Positions 8,449-19,405 of a stretch of DNA of 64,000 nucleotides are shown one piece after another. Origin of the DNA: Blastococcus saxobsidens (GTDB lineage: Bacteria; Actinomycetota; Actinomycetes; Mycobacteriales; Geodermatophilaceae); contig NZ_JAAGWG010000015.1 in NCBI RefSeq assembly GCF_010682065.1, positions 62,001 to 126,000 of the forward strand, given 5' to 3'. Below the pieces are notes generated by a model, which made no database searches, was not told the DNA's origin, and saw nothing but the letters and a program-made list of their open reading frames with translations. Within the stretch, counting starts at the first letter, position 1. Each line of letters begins with the position of its first letter. Position numbers and translations under genes: made by a program.

Positions 8449-9264
8449 TCACCCGGAGAGCCGGGACAGCTTCGCCGCCGTGCCGGTGCCGTCGACGGCG
8501 GTGTAGACGACCACCTGGACGCCGGGGGCGTCGGCGGGGGTCACCTGGTGGTGCTCCAGCACCAGGGTGCCGACGACGGGGTGCTCGAAACGCCGCTCGG
8601 TGGAGCTGAACCGGTCCACGTCCCGGCTGGCCCACCCCTCGCGGAAGCTGGGACTGGCCTCCTGCAGCCGGGTGACCAGATCCACGACCCCGGGATCGGC
8701 CAGCCGCGGACCGACCTCCGCGCGGAACTGGGTGAGGAACCGTCGGCTGTCGGTCTCCCAGTCGCCGAGCAGGTCCCGGACGGCGGGATCGGTGAACACG
8801 GCCCACAGCAGGTTCCGGTCCGCGGCGGCGGCGACGCCGGGGTAGAGGCGCTCGTAGGCCCGGTTCCACCCCACGATCGACCAGCTCGAGGTGATCGCGT
8901 AGGCGGGCGAGGGGCCGAGGGCGTCCATCAGCCGCTGCAGGTGGGCGGGCACGGCCTCCGACGACCGCTCCGCAGGTGCGCCGCCGTGGCCGGCCAGCCG
9001 CAGCACGTACTCGTGTTCGGCCGGCGACAGCCGCAGCGTCCGGGCGAGGGCGTCCACCACCTGCCGGGAGGGGTGGATGTCGCGGCCCTGCTCGAGCCAC
9101 GTGTACCAGGTGTGGCTCACCCCGGCGAGCAGCGCGACCTCCTCCCGGCGCAGCCCCGGTGTGCGGCGGTTGCCGCCCGCGACCAGACCCACCGACGCGG
9201 GCGACACCTGGCGGCGGCGGGAGCCGAGGAACTCGGCCAGCTCCCGGCGGGCTGTGGCGGTCAC
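8449..9264 (-). CDS. XRE-family transcriptional regulator with MmyB-like ligand-binding domain
   Basis: A 271-residue regulator from GTG 9264, with GAGAGGA correctly spaced upstream. The N-terminal helix-turn-helix contains [18 protein letters not shown] and [15 protein letters not shown], the hallmark of this actinobacterial family. From about residue 95 the MmyB-type sensor follows ([61 protein letters not shown]). Members often control a neighbouring oxidoreductase gene. Here the divergent neighbour is ilvD, and a perfect palindrome lies between them. Confidence 0.85.
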   Translation of the reverse strand: MTATARRELAEFLGSRRRQVSPASVGLVAGGNRRTPGLRREEVALLAGVSHTWYTWLEQGRDIHPSRQVVDALARTLRLSPAEHEYVLRLAGHGGAPAERSSEAVPAHLQRLMDALGPSPAYAITSSWSIVGWNRAYERLYPGVAAAADRNLLWAVFTDPAVRDLLGDWETDSRRFLTQFRAEVGPRLADPGVVDLVTRLQEASPSFREGWASRDVDRFSSTERRFEHPVVGTLVLEHHQVTPADAPGVQVVVYTAVDGTGTAAKLSRLSG

Positions 9265-9282
9265 GGCGCGTCCTCTCGGTGG

Positions 9283-9296
9283 TGGTATCGATACCA
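9283..9296. promoter_or_regulatory. Palindromic operator candidate between the XRE regulator and ilvD
   Basis: TGGTATCGATACCA is a perfect 14-bp palindrome in the 83-bp divergent gap, 19 nt from the regulator start and about 38 nt upstream of the ilvD -10 box. It is a natural candidate site for the adjacent XRE protein. Confidence 0.45.
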
Positions 9297-9333
9297 GTAT
9301 CAGCCCGCCCCGGATGCCCGCCGCGAACCGGCC

Positions 9334-9339
9334 TAGCAT
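9334..9339 (+). promoter_or_regulatory. -10 box of ilvD, leaderless
   Basis: TAGCAT ends 8 nt before the GTG start at 9348. No ribosome-binding site is present, so transcription and translation probably begin together. Confidence 0.5.
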
Positions 9340-9347
9340 TCCCACCC

Positions 9348-11072
9348 GTGACGATCGGCGAGGACCTCATCCCGGGCAACGACTCCGCCAGCGCGACGCG
9401 CAGTCCGCTCAAGCCGCGCAGCTACGAGGTGACCGACGGGGACGCCAAGGCCCCCGCCCGCGCCATGCTCCGCGCCGTCGGCATGGGTGACGAGGACATG
9501 GTCAAGCCGCAGATCGGCGTCGCCTCGTCCTGGAACGAGATCACCCCCTGCAACCTGTCGCTGGACCGGCTGGCCAAGCGGGCCAAGGACGGCGTCCGCG
9601 CCGCCGGCGGCTTCCCGATGGAGTTCGGCACCATCTCCGTCTCCGACGGCATCTCCATGGGGCACGAGGGCATGCGCGCCTCGCTGGTCTCCCGCGAGGT
9701 CATCGCCGACTCGGTGGAGACCGTCATGTTCGCCGAGCGGCTCGACGGCTCGGTGCTGCTGGCCGGCTGCGACAAGTCGCTGCCCGGCATGCTCATGGCC
9801 GCGGCCCGCCTGGACCTGGCCAGCGTCTTCCTCTACTCGGGCTCGACGATGCCGGGCAAGCTGGGCGACCGCGACCTCACGATCATCGACGTCTTCGAGG
9901 CCGTCGGCGCCTGCGCGCGCGGGCTCATCACCCGCGACGAGCTGACCGCGATCGAGAAGGCCGCCTGCCCCGGTCAGGGTTCCTGCGGCGGCATGTACAC
10001 CGCCAACACGATGGCCAGCGTCGCCGAGGCGCTCGGCATGGCCCTGCCCGGCAGCGCCGCCCCGCCGGCCCCGGACAGCCGCCGCGACGACTACGCGGTC
10101 GCCTCCGGTGAGGCGGTCGTGAACCTGCTCCACAAGGGCATCACCGCGCGCCAGATCATGACGAAGAAGGCGTTCGAGAACGCGATCACCGTCGTCATGG
10201 CCCTGGGCGGCTCGACCAACGCCGTCCTGCACCTGATGGCGATCGCGCACGAGGCGCAGGTGGACCTCGAGCTCGAGGACTTCAACCGGATCGGTGACCG
10301 GACGCCGCTCCTGGCCGACGTGAAGCCCTTCGGCCGCTTCGTCATGACCGACGTGGACCGCATCGGCGGCGTCCCCGTGGTGCTGCGCGCGCTGCTCGAC
10401 GCCGGGCTGCTGCACGGCGACGTGCTCACCGTGACCGGGAAGACCATGGCCGAGAACCTGGCCGAGATCGCCCCGCCGGACCCCGACGGCGCGATCATCC
10501 ACGCGATGAACGACCCGATCCACCGGACCGGTGGGCTGTCGGTCCTGCGCGGGTCGCTGGCGCCGGAGGGCGCGGTCGTGAAGTCGGCCGGTTTCGACGC
10601 CGACGTCTTCGAGGGCACCGCCCGGGTCTTCGACGGCGAGCAGGGGGCGATGGACGCCGTCACCGAGGGCACGCTGAACCCCGGTGACGTCGTGGTGATC
10701 CGCTACGAGGGCCCGCGCGGCGGGCCGGGGATGCGCGAGATGCTCGCGGTCACGGGCGCGATCAAGGGCGCGGGTCTGGGCAAGGACGTCCTGCTGCTCA
10801 CCGACGGTCGCTTCTCCGGCGGGACGACGGGGCTGTGCATCGGTCACGTCGCGCCGGAGGCCACGGACGGCGGCCCGATCGCGTTCGTCCGCGACGGCGA
10901 CCGCATCCGGCTGGACCTGACCACCCGGACCCTCGACCTGCTGGTCGACGACGCCGAGCTGGCCGAGCGCGCGGTCGGCTGGCAACCGCTGGCGCCCCGC
11001 TACACGACCGGTGTCCTCGGCAAGTACGCCAAGCTGGTCGGGTCGGCGGCGAAGGGCGCGATCTGCGGCTGA
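9348..11072 (+). CDS. ilvD: Dihydroxy-acid dehydratase
   Basis: A 574-residue Fe-S enzyme that dehydrates 2,3-dihydroxy-isovalerate and -methylvalerate, the third common step to valine, leucine and isoleucine. The cluster-binding cysteines are seen in [19 protein letters not shown] and [14 protein letters not shown]; the C-terminal [19 protein letters not shown] and [13 protein letters not shown] signatures are intact. GTG 9348 is chosen because the family N-terminus begins just after it and a -10 box precedes it. A long hairpin follows at 11086. Confidence 0.97.
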   Translation: MTIGEDLIPGNDSASATRSPLKPRSYEVTDGDAKAPARAMLRAVGMGDEDMVKPQIGVASSWNEITPCNLSLDRLAKRAKDGVRAAGGFPMEFGTISVSDGISMGHEGMRASLVSREVIADSVETVMFAERLDGSVLLAGCDKSLPGMLMAAARLDLASVFLYSGSTMPGKLGDRDLTIIDVFEAVGACARGLITRDELTAIEKAACPGQGSCGGMYTANTMASVAEALGMALPGSAAPPAPDSRRDDYAVASGEAVVNLLHKGITARQIMTKKAFENAITVVMALGGSTNAVLHLMAIAHEAQVDLELEDFNRIGDRTPLLADVKPFGRFVMTDVDRIGGVPVVLRALLDAGLLHGDVLTVTGKTMAENLAEIAPPDPDGAIIHAMNDPIHRTGGLSVLRGSLAPEGAVVKSAGFDADVFEGTARVFDGEQGAMDAVTEGTLNPGDVVVIRYEGPRGGPGMREMLAVTGAIKGAGLGKDVLLLTDGRFSGGTTGLCIGHVAPEATDGGPIAFVRDGDRIRLDLTTRTLDLLVDDAELAERAVGWQPLAPRYTTGVLGKYAKLVGSAAKGAICG

Positions 11073-11085
11073 CCCCTTGGGGTGA

Positions 11086-11118
11086 CCGGCACCGGTGACG
11101 GCTCGTCGCCGGTGCCGG
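11086..11118 (+). terminator. Hairpin after ilvD
   Basis: CCGGCACCGGTGACG and CGTCGCCGGTGCCGG form a 15-bp stem (one G-T pair) with the 3-nt loop GCT. There is no T-run, so it is a terminator without a U-tract, or an mRNA 3'-end stabiliser. Confidence 0.6.
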
Positions 11119-11137
11119 GGGTGCCGACCACAGACCC

Positions 11138-13918
11138 GTGACCACTGGGGAGACCGGCGTGCCCGTCCGGGGCGCGCCCCGGCGGCCGGTGCCCGTGCTC
11201 CCTCTGCCCGGCGTCCGCGACCCGCGGTCGCGGCGCGAGTCGGCGGTCGCGTACTGCCTGCTGGCCGTGCTCGCCGTGCTGGCAGTGGCGCTGCGCGCCG
11301 TGCTCGGCACGGAGGCGTCCCGGCTCTTCCCCGCGCTGCTCGCGGTGGCCTCCGCCGTCGCGGCGGTCGTCGTCGCCCGGCACGGGAAGCGGCTGGACCC
11401 CCGGTCCCGCCGGCCGTGGCGGGCGCTGGCCTCCGTCGCCGCCCTGCTGACGCTCGGTCAGCTGATCGCCCTGGTCGACCCCGCGAACGGGGAGCTGAGC
11501 GGCTGGGCCCAGCTGCCGCAGGTCGCCTGCGTGCCCCTCGCGCTCGCGACGTGCCTGCTCCTGATGCCCTCGAGGGCGGGTCGCCGCCCCGGCGTGCGCG
11601 AGCTCCTGGACGGCGCGATCGTGCTGACCGCCGTCGTGCTGGTGGGCGTCGTGGTGCTCTCCGACGCCATGGCCCACAGCTCCGGTGTGGTCGGCGCCCT
11701 GCTGGTCGTGGGGTACCCCGTCTCGGGGGCGTTGCTCTGCGGCGTCGGGCTGATCACCGTCTCCCGTGCCGACCGCTCCCGCCGGCGGGCCGCCGTGTGG
11801 CTGCTCGTCGCGATGGCGGCCCTCGTCGTCGTCGCCGTCTCCGGCGCGCTGGCCAACGTCGTCGGGCTCGAGGCCTCCGGCGTGCTGACCATCCTGGCCT
11901 GGACGGGCATGGCCGCCGCCGGCGTCCGCGCCGTGGACAGCGATCCGGGTGCGCCGGTGGCGCGCCCCGAGGAGCCCTCGACCCCCGCCCTCTTCGGCCT
12001 CGTGGTCAGCCACGGGACGGCCTACGGCGTGTCCGCCATGGTGGTCCTGGTGCTCAGCGCCGGGCACACCTTCACCACCTCCGGGCAGGTCCTCACCGGC
12101 CTGGTGATCGCCCTGACGTCGGCGCGGGGCCTGCTCTGGGCGGTCGACGGCGCCCGGTTGACGCGCCGGCTGGCGCAGACCGAGGCCTACTTCCGCGCCC
12201 TGGCGGCCAGCGCGGAGGACGTCACGGTCGTCCTGGACGACGGCGGCCACGTGCGCTGGCTCTCCGGTGCCGTCCAGGGGCAGCTGGGCTGGCACGCCGA
12301 CGACCTCACCGGTCGCCGGCTGGCCGACCTGCTCCACCCCGCCGACCGGGAGGTCCTCGCGCGGGTCGTCGCCGACGTCGGCGCCGCGCAGGCGTCCGCC
12401 CCCACGGTCCGGCTGCGCACCGGCGACGGCGAGGAGCGGGACGTGGAGGTCGCCGGGGCGGCGCGTGCCGGGGTGCCGGGCACGGCGCTGCGCGAGGGGC
12501 TGGTGCTCCACCTGCGGGACGTGACCGCCCGGCGGTCCAACCAGCGCGAGCTGGAGCGGATGGCCTACACCGACTACCTCACCGGGCTGCCCAACCGGGC
12601 CCGCTTCATGGCCGCCCTGGAGGAGGCCCTCGCACGCGCCACCGACGGTGACCCCGGCTGCGTGCTGCTCGTCGACCTCGACGGCTTCAAGGCGGTCAAC
12701 GACGTGGCCGGCCACGACGCCGGTGACCGGCTGCTCGTGCAGGTCGCCGACCAGCTTCGCGCCGGAGCCCGGGAGCAGGACCTGGTGGCCCGGCTCGGCG
12801 GCGACGAGTTCGCCCTGCTGGTGCCGGGCGGGCCCGACGAGGCGATGGGCCTGGCCGAGCGGCTGGTCGTCGCGCTGGACCGATCGTTCCGGGCATCGAC
12901 CCCGGGCGACGACGGGAACGGCCCGCTGTTCGCGGTCTCGGGCAGCATCGGGCTGGCCGAGATCGACGGCTCCGGGAACGTGCCGGCCGTCGTCCGCCAG
13001 GCCGACCTGGCGCTGCGGGCGGCGAAGGCTGCGGGGAAGCGCTGCGTGCGCTCGTCCGGCGAGGCGATCGACGCCGCGATCGGCCGCCGCACCCGGCTCG
13101 CCCGGGACCTGCCGGCGGCGCTTGAGGAGGGGCAGCTGCGCGTCGTCTACCAGCCCGTCGTCGGCGTGCACGACCGGCGCGTGCTGGGGCTGGAGGCCCT
13201 CGTCCGGTGGGACCACCCGCTGCTGGGGACCGTGCCGCCCGACGAGTTCATCCACCTGGCGGAGGAGGACGGCCTCATCGTCCCGCTGCAGCGCTGGGTG
13301 CTCGACGTCGCGGTCCGGCACGCCGCGGTGCTGCTCGCCGACGGCTGGGACGTCCAGATGGGCGTCAACGTCTCGGTGCGCCACCTGCAGGCCGGTTGCC
13401 TGGCCCCCGACGTCGCCGCGGCGCTGGCCGCGGTGCAGCTCCCGCCGGGCAAGCTGGTGCTGGAGCTGACCGAGTCGGTGCTGCTGGACACGCAGGACGC
13501 GCTGCTCAGCGACCTGGAGACGCTGCGGGGGATGGGCGTCGTGCTCGCCCTCGACGACTTCGGCCGGGGCTGGTCCTCGCTGGCCTACCTCGCGCGGCTG
13601 CCCGTGCAGGTGCTGAAGATGGACACGGAGTTCGTGGCCGGCATCGATGAGGGCCCCCGCGGTCGCGCCCTGGTGGCCAGCGTCGTGGAGCTCGGCCGGA
13701 CCCTGGGCATGGACGTCGTCGCCGAGGGCGTGGAGACCGAGGCGCAGCTGGCCGAGCTGCGGACGATGGACTGCCGCTTCCTGCAGGGCTACCTGTTCGG
13801 CCGGCCGATGTCCTTCGCGGACCTGCGCGCGCTGCTGGACTCCTTCGACCCGGCCGTGCTGGACGTGAGCGGAGCAGATCTGGACAAGGGTGTCCACATG
13901 GTGGGACAGGTCGGTTGA
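11138..13918 (+). CDS. Membrane diguanylate cyclase / c-di-GMP phosphodiesterase (PAS-GGDEF-EAL)
   Basis: A 926-residue protein with eight or nine hydrophobic helices over residues 35-325, a PAS-like domain about 350-460, GGDEF about 475-640 and EAL about 660-905. The cyclase site is intact (GGDEF at 554-558), with a product-inhibition RxxD (REQD) five residues earlier. The EAL half keeps LEALVRW (686-688), NVSVRHL, ELTES, LDDFGRGWSSL, LKMDTEF and AEGVETEAQ, so both activities look competent. The stop codon overlaps the probable -35 of the ilvB leader. Confidence 0.92.
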   Translation: MTTGETGVPVRGAPRRPVPVLPLPGVRDPRSRRESAVAYCLLAVLAVLAVALRAVLGTEASRLFPALLAVASAVAAVVVARHGKRLDPRSRRPWRALASVAALLTLGQLIALVDPANGELSGWAQLPQVACVPLALATCLLLMPSRAGRRPGVRELLDGAIVLTAVVLVGVVVLSDAMAHSSGVVGALLVVGYPVSGALLCGVGLITVSRADRSRRRAAVWLLVAMAALVVVAVSGALANVVGLEASGVLTILAWTGMAAAGVRAVDSDPGAPVARPEEPSTPALFGLVVSHGTAYGVSAMVVLVLSAGHTFTTSGQVLTGLVIALTSARGLLWAVDGARLTRRLAQTEAYFRALAASAEDVTVVLDDGGHVRWLSGAVQGQLGWHADDLTGRRLADLLHPADREVLARVVADVGAAQASAPTVRLRTGDGEERDVEVAGAARAGVPGTALREGLVLHLRDVTARRSNQRELERMAYTDYLTGLPNRARFMAALEEALARATDGDPGCVLLVDLDGFKAVNDVAGHDAGDRLLVQVADQLRAGAREQDLVARLGGDEFALLVPGGPDEAMGLAERLVVALDRSFRASTPGDDGNGPLFAVSGSIGLAEIDGSGNVPAVVRQADLALRAAKAAGKRCVRSSGEAIDAAIGRRTRLARDLPAALEEGQLRVVYQPVVGVHDRRVLGLEALVRWDHPLLGTVPPDEFIHLAEEDGLIVPLQRWVLDVAVRHAAVLLADGWDVQMGVNVSVRHLQAGCLAPDVAAALAAVQLPPGKLVLELTESVLLDTQDALLSDLETLRGMGVVLALDDFGRGWSSLAYLARLPVQVLKMDTEFVAGIDEGPRGRALVASVVELGRTLGMDVVAEGVETEAQLAELRTMDCRFLQGYLFGRPMSFADLRALLDSFDPAVLDVSGADLDKGVHMVGQVG

Positions 13919-13944
13919 CGTCCCGCCTCGGGTAGGCGCACTCT
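13915..13944 (+). promoter_or_regulatory. Promoter of the ilvBN leader
   Basis: TTGACG (13915-13920) and CACTCT (13939-13944) are separated by 18 bp. The implied start lies at or next to the leader GTG at 13951, so the leader peptide would be translated from a leaderless 5' end. The -35 overlaps the stop of the upstream gene. Confidence 0.5.
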
Positions 13945-13950
13945 GTCGGA

Positions 13951-14010
13951 GTGCCTCGCACCAGCATGCCCGCAGACGCCCGCACCAGCGGCGTCCTCGT
14001 ACTCGCGTAG
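13951..14010 (+). CDS. ilvB leader peptide (attenuation)
   Basis: A 19-codon ORF, MPRTSMPADARTSGVLVLA, starting with GTG and ending in TAG. The run Val-Leu-Val-Leu directly before the stop, the position just upstream of ilvB, and the following hairpin and U-tract terminator are the standard layout of a branched-chain amino acid attenuator. A similar ilvB leader is known in corynebacteria. No ribosome-binding site is present, so translation probably begins at the RNA 5' end. Confidence 0.8.
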   Translation: MPRTSMPADARTSGVLVLA

Positions 14011-14069
14011 CGCGTCCGGTCACCGACCGACGCGCTGACCCTTCGTGCCCGTGGCACGAGGGGTTTTTT
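14009..14069 (+). terminator. ilvB attenuator: stop-proximal hairpin plus intrinsic terminator
   Basis: The first stem (14009-14036) pairs AGCGCGT-C-CGGTC with GACCG-ACGCGCT and begins within the leader stop codon. The second pairs CCCTTCGTGCC with GGCACGAGGGG and is followed by six T (14064-14069), a canonical intrinsic terminator located before ilvB. No mutually exclusive antiterminator was found by eye. Confidence 0.8.
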
Positions 14070-14151
14070 GTTGGCCGTGACCTGCCGCACAGCGAGCACG
14101 CTGATTGCCGCACCAGCCCGTACCACGCCGCAAGGCACAGGAGACCGCGCG

Positions 14152-16034
14152 ATGACGACCAGCACGAACCAGGCCCCGGACTCCGAGGCAGCCACCCGCG
14201 AGGCGGCCGCTGCCCTGACCGGCGTCGAGACCACCGCCCGGTCGACGGCAGAGGCCGCCGCCCAGCCGGCCACCGGGATCACCGGGGCGCAGAGCCTCGT
14301 CCGGTCCCTCGAGGCCGTCGGCGTGGACGTGGTCTTCGGCATCCCGGGCGGGGCGATCCTCCCGCTCTACGACCCGCTGTTCGACTCGTTGGTGCACCAC
14401 GTGCTGGTCCGCCACGAGCAGGGCGCCGGGCACGCGGCGACCGGCTACGCGCAGGCCACCGGCCGGGTCGGCGTCTGCATGGCCACCTCGGGCCCCGGCG
14501 CCACCAACCTGGTGACGCCGCTGGCCGACGCCTACATGGACTCGGTGCCGGTCGTGGCGATCACCGGCCAGGTGCCCAGCGGCGCCATCGGCACCGACGC
14601 CTTCCAGGAGGCGGACATCCGCGGCATCACGATGCCGGTCACCAAGCACAACTTCCTGGTCACCGACGCCGCCGAGATCCCGCAGCGGATCGCCGAGGCG
14701 TTCCACCTGGCGTCCACGGGCCGGCCCGGGCCCGTGCTGGTCGACGTCCCCAAGGACGTGCTGCAGGCCACGACGGACTTCTCCTGGCCGCCGCGGATGG
14801 ATCTGCCCGGCTACAAGCCGACCACGCGGCCGCACGGCAAGCAGGTGCGCGAGGCGGCGACCCTCATCGCCGGTGCCTCCCGCCCGGTCCTCTACGTCGG
14901 TGGCGGCGTGCTCAAGGCCGGCGCGAGCGAGGAGCTGGCCGAGCTGGCCGAGCTGACCGGCGCTCCGGTGGTCACCACCCTCATGGCCCGGGGCGCCTTC
15001 CCCGACAGCAGCCCCCAGCACCTGGGGATGCCGGGCATGCACGGCACGGTGGCGGCGGTGACAGCGCTGCAGAAGGCCGACGTGCTGGTCGCCCTGGGCG
15101 CCCGGTTCGACGACCGCGTCACCGGCGAGCTGTCGAGCTTCGCGCCCGACGCCCTCGTCGTGCACGCCGACATCGACCCCGCCGAGATCGGCAAGAACCG
15201 CAAGGCCGACGTCCCGATCGTGGGCGACGCCAAGGAGACGATCGCCCAGCTGGTCGAGGCGCTGCGCGCCGAGCACGCCGCCGGCCGCACCCCCGACCTC
15301 GCCGCCTGGTGGGAGCAGCTGGACGACTGGCGGGACCGCTACCCGCTGGGCTACGACTGGCCGGAGGACGGCACGCTGTCGCCGCAGTACGTCATCGAGC
15401 GGCTCGGCGCGATCGCCGGCCCCGACGCGATCTACACCTCCGGCGTCGGCCAGCACCAGATGTGGGCCGCGCAGTTCATCAAGTACGAGAAGCCGGGCAC
15501 CTGGCTCAACAGCGGCGGGCTGGGCACCATGGGCTACGCCGTGCCGGCCGCGATGGGGGCCAAGTACGGCTGCCCGGAGACCACGGTGTGGGCCATCGAC
15601 GGCGACGGCTGCTTCCAGATGACCAACCAGGAGCTGGCCACCTGCGCCATCGAGGGCATCCCGATCAAGGTCGCCGTCATCAACAACGGCAACCTCGGCA
15701 TGGTCCGGCAGTGGCAGACCCTCTTCTACGAGGGCCGCTACTCCAACACCAAGCTGCATGCGCGCAACGCCGACGGGACGCCCAAGCCGGTGCGCATCCC
15801 CGACTTCGTGGCGCTGGCCGAGGCGCTGGGGTGCGTCGGCCTGCGCTGCGAGAGCAAGGACGACGTGGACGCCGTCATCGAGAAGGCCATGGCCATCACG
15901 GACGCGCCCGTCGTCATCGACTTCGTGGTGGGCGCCGACGCGCAGGTCTGGCCGATGGTGGCCGCCGGTGCGAGCAACGACGCGATCCTGGCCGCGCGCG
16001 ACGTGCGGCCCGTCTTCGGAGAGGGCCAGGTCTG

Positions 16035-16035
<1 letters not shown>
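14152..16035 (+). CDS. ilvB: Acetolactate synthase large subunit
   Basis: A 627-residue ThDP enzyme making acetolactate or acetohydroxybutyrate, the first common step to valine/leucine and isoleucine. The catalytic Glu is E89 in [15 protein letters not shown]; the ThDP-Mg motif is [19 protein letters not shown], closing with [18 protein letters not shown] Thr/Ala-rich 40-residue N-terminal extension precedes the catalytic domain. ATG 14152 has AGGAG 8 nt upstream. It is controlled by the attenuator immediately upstream and is followed by ilvN with a 1-nt overlap. Confidence 0.97.
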
Positions 16036-17661
<1,626 letters not shown>

Positions 17662-17670
17662 TCCGCAGCA

Positions 17671-17713
17671 GACGACGGCCCCCGCTCCCTCGATGGGAGC
17701 GGGGGCCGTCGTC
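17671..17713 (+). terminator. Terminator after ilvC
   Basis: A perfect 19-bp stem (17671-17689 with 17695-17713) around the loop TCGAT, rich in GACGACGGCCCCC. There is no T-run. It separates ilvBNC from the convergent membrane-protein gene and could serve both strands. Confidence 0.75.
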
Positions 17714-17748
17714 GTGCCGGGGTCTCGGCCGGGTGAGGAGCCGCCGGG

Positions 17749-18429
17749 TCAGGAGCCGCTGGGGCGGCTCGCGTACCACTGCTGGGCGGCCTGGCCGCGC
17801 AGCAGCGAGATGATGACCGCCGGTCCCACGATGAGGAGCAGCCCGGCGCCGCCCAGGCCGAGGCCCTGCGCCAGCCCCACGACGAGGCCGATGAGCCACA
17901 CCGCTGCGGTGAAGTAGGCGGCGTACAGCAGGATCTGCGGGGCGGCGCCGCGCAGCACCTGGATGCCGCCGACCACGAGCGCGACGCCCGCGGCGACGGC
18001 CAGGAGGCCGAGCAGCACGTCACCGGTGGTCAGCTCGACGTCGAAGCTGTCGGCCGCGGCGAGCCCGAGCAGGTTGAGCAGTGCGGTGAGGGCACCGATG
18101 ATGATGGCGGTGACCGCGGCGCCGGTCACCGTGCCCGGGCGCTTGGTCGGAGCGGAGCCGGGCCAGCCGGGCGCGGCACCGTAGCCGGGCTGCTGGCCGT
18201 ACGGCTGCTGTCCGTACTGGGGCTGTCCGTACTGCGGCTGGCCGTAGCCGGGCTGCTGGCCGTAGGGAGGCTGGCCGTACTGGGGCTGGCCGGGCTGCTG
18301 GCCGTAGCCGGGCTGCTGGCCGTAGCCCTGGGACGGCGGCTGGCCCTGCGGCGGGGGCGGCCCCCACCCGGGCTGCGGTGAACCGCCCTGCGGCTGGTCG
18401 GGGTCGGAACCGTTGGTCGGGCTGGACAT
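17749..18429 (-). CDS. Membrane protein with Gly-Gln-Pro-Tyr-rich N-terminus (paralogue 1)
   Basis: A 226-residue protein from ATG 18429, with GGAGGA 9 nt upstream. Residues 1-95 are low-complexity repeats of the type [14 protein letters not shown] and GQPPYGQQ; then four hydrophobic segments follow ([78 protein letters not shown]). The tail ends [11 protein letters not shown]. Gln/Pro/Tyr-rich cytoplasmic tails on multi-helix proteins are common in actinobacteria and may be unstructured; the function is unknown. A paralogue lies directly upstream. Confidence 0.75.
   Translation of the reverse strand: MSSPTNGSDPDQPQGGSPQPGWGPPPPQGQPPSQGYGQQPGYGQQPGQPQYGQPPYGQQPGYGQPQYGQPQYGQQPYGQQPGYGAAPGWPGSAPTKRPGTVTGAAVTAIIIGALTALLNLLGLAAADSFDVELTTGDVLLGLLAVAAGVALVVGGIQVLRGAAPQILLYAAYFTAAVWLIGLVVGLAQGLGLGGAGLLLIVGPAVIISLLRGQAAQQWYASRPSGS
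18185..18335 (-). repeat. Short tandem repeats coding for GQPQY/GYGQQP units
   Basis: Degenerate units built on CTGGCCGTACTGGGG and CTGGCCGTAGCCGGG (plus strand) encode the N-terminal low-complexity region of the gene at 17749-18429. Unit length varies in multiples of 3, so copy number can change without frameshift. Confidence 0.7.
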
Positions 18430-18532
18430 GGTGCTGCGTCCTCCAGGTCGTCGGCGGCCCGTGGTGGCCACCGAGGCGGATCGCACGGATCGTCACACCG
18501 ATCCGTGGGTGGGGCAGGGCGGGGTGCGGCGA

Positions 18533-19261
18533 TCACCCGGTCCAGCGACCGGTGCGGCGGGCCCGGTGCGCGGCGTAGAAGTCGGCCGCCGGACGCAGGC
18601 AGAGCAGCACGACGATCGCGACGGCGGCGGCGAAGCCCAGCAGCACGAACAGCGCGCCGGCCGGATCACCAGCGCCCAGGGTGCCGAGCAGGACGAACGC
18701 GGTGAAGGCGATCGACAGGGATCCGCCCACGATCAGGACCACGCGGGTGCGTCCGGTGAGCGCCAGGATCGAGCCCCAGGCCATGAGCACGGTGTACAGG
18801 CCGAACACGACGCCGGCCACGACGATGCCGGCCGTGGCCGCGCTCCGCTCCTCGCTGCTCAGCTGACCGCCGAACTGTTCCTCGAACTCCAGGAACTCCG
18901 CCCCGCCGACGACGAGCACCAGGGCGGTGAGCAGACCCAGGGCAGCGAAGATCAGCCCGAACACGGCGGCGACGATGACGGCGGCCGGCCGGCTGGGCGT
19001 GCCGATGGACGCGTACTGACCCCCTTGCCCGAAGGGGTCCTGGCCGTAGGGCGGCTGGCCGTACTGGGGCTGGCCGTACGCGGGCTGGCCGTACTGGGGC
19101 TGACCGTAGGGCTGCTGGCCGTACGGGGGCTGGCCCTGGGGCGGCTGGCCGTACTGGGGCCGGCCGTACTGGGGCTGGCCGTACTGGGGCTGGCCGTAGG
19201 GGGGCTGCCCCGGGGTGTGCTGAGGGTTGTCCGGGCGGCCCGGATCGTCGGACTGGCTCAT
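18533..19261 (-). CDS. Membrane protein with Gly-Gln-Pro-Tyr-rich N-terminus (paralogue 2)
   Basis: A 242-residue protein from ATG 19261, with GGAGGGAAGC just upstream. Residues 15-80 are GQPQYGQP repeats, followed by four membrane segments ([80 protein letters not shown]). The C-terminus ends [13 protein letters not shown]. It shares architecture but not close sequence with the gene 100 bp downstream, so the two are probably an old duplication. No catalytic motif is seen; function unknown. It is divergent from serA. Confidence 0.75.
   Translation of the reverse strand: MSQSDDPGRPDNPQHTPGQPPYGQPQYGQPQYGRPQYGQPPQGQPPYGQQPYGQPQYGQPAYGQPQYGQPPYGQDPFGQGGQYASIGTPSRPAAVIVAAVFGLIFAALGLLTALVLVVGGAEFLEFEEQFGGQLSSEERSAATAGIVVAGVVFGLYTVLMAWGSILALTGRTRVVLIVGGSLSIAFTAFVLLGTLGAGDPAGALFVLLGFAAAVAIVVLLCLRPAADFYAAHRARRTGRWTG
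19035..19215 (-). repeat. Short tandem repeats coding for GQPQY units
   Basis: Twelve or so near-identical 15- to 18-nt units of the type GGCTGGCCGTACTGG encode the N-terminal repeats of the gene at 18533-19261. The same units recur in the neighbouring paralogue, giving scope for recombination between the two. Confidence 0.7.
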
Positions 19262-19391
19262 GCTTCCCTCCGGTCGGCACCGGTCGTGCGGTGCGGTCGC
19301 AGATCAGCATGTCCGGGCCGCTCACGGGCGGGCAAGCCGACCGGCCGCAGCTTCCGCCCCGGGCGGCGGGAGTGGGCCGCCGCCCCCGACC

Positions 19392-19397
19392 TAGGCT
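19392..19397 (+). promoter_or_regulatory. -10 box of serA, leaderless
   Basis: TAGGCT ends 8 nt before GTG 19406. No ribosome-binding site is present. Confidence 0.5.
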
Positions 19398-19405
19398 GTG
19401 GACCC

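Noticed and set aside
11000..14113. Very long minus-strand open frame (over 1000 codons) opposite ilvD's end and the GGDEF/EAL gene
   Set aside because: It mirrors codon structure of the plus-strand gene, has an Arg/Gly/His-rich composition and no domain. This is a high-GC artefact, as are similar long frames opposite smc (58298-62365), gatA (2172-3863) and the symporter (32362-34470).
18185..19215. Regular short repeats that might suggest a CRISPR array
   Set aside because: The units are coding, in frame, degenerate and without unique spacers; they encode GQPQY repeats in two membrane proteins.
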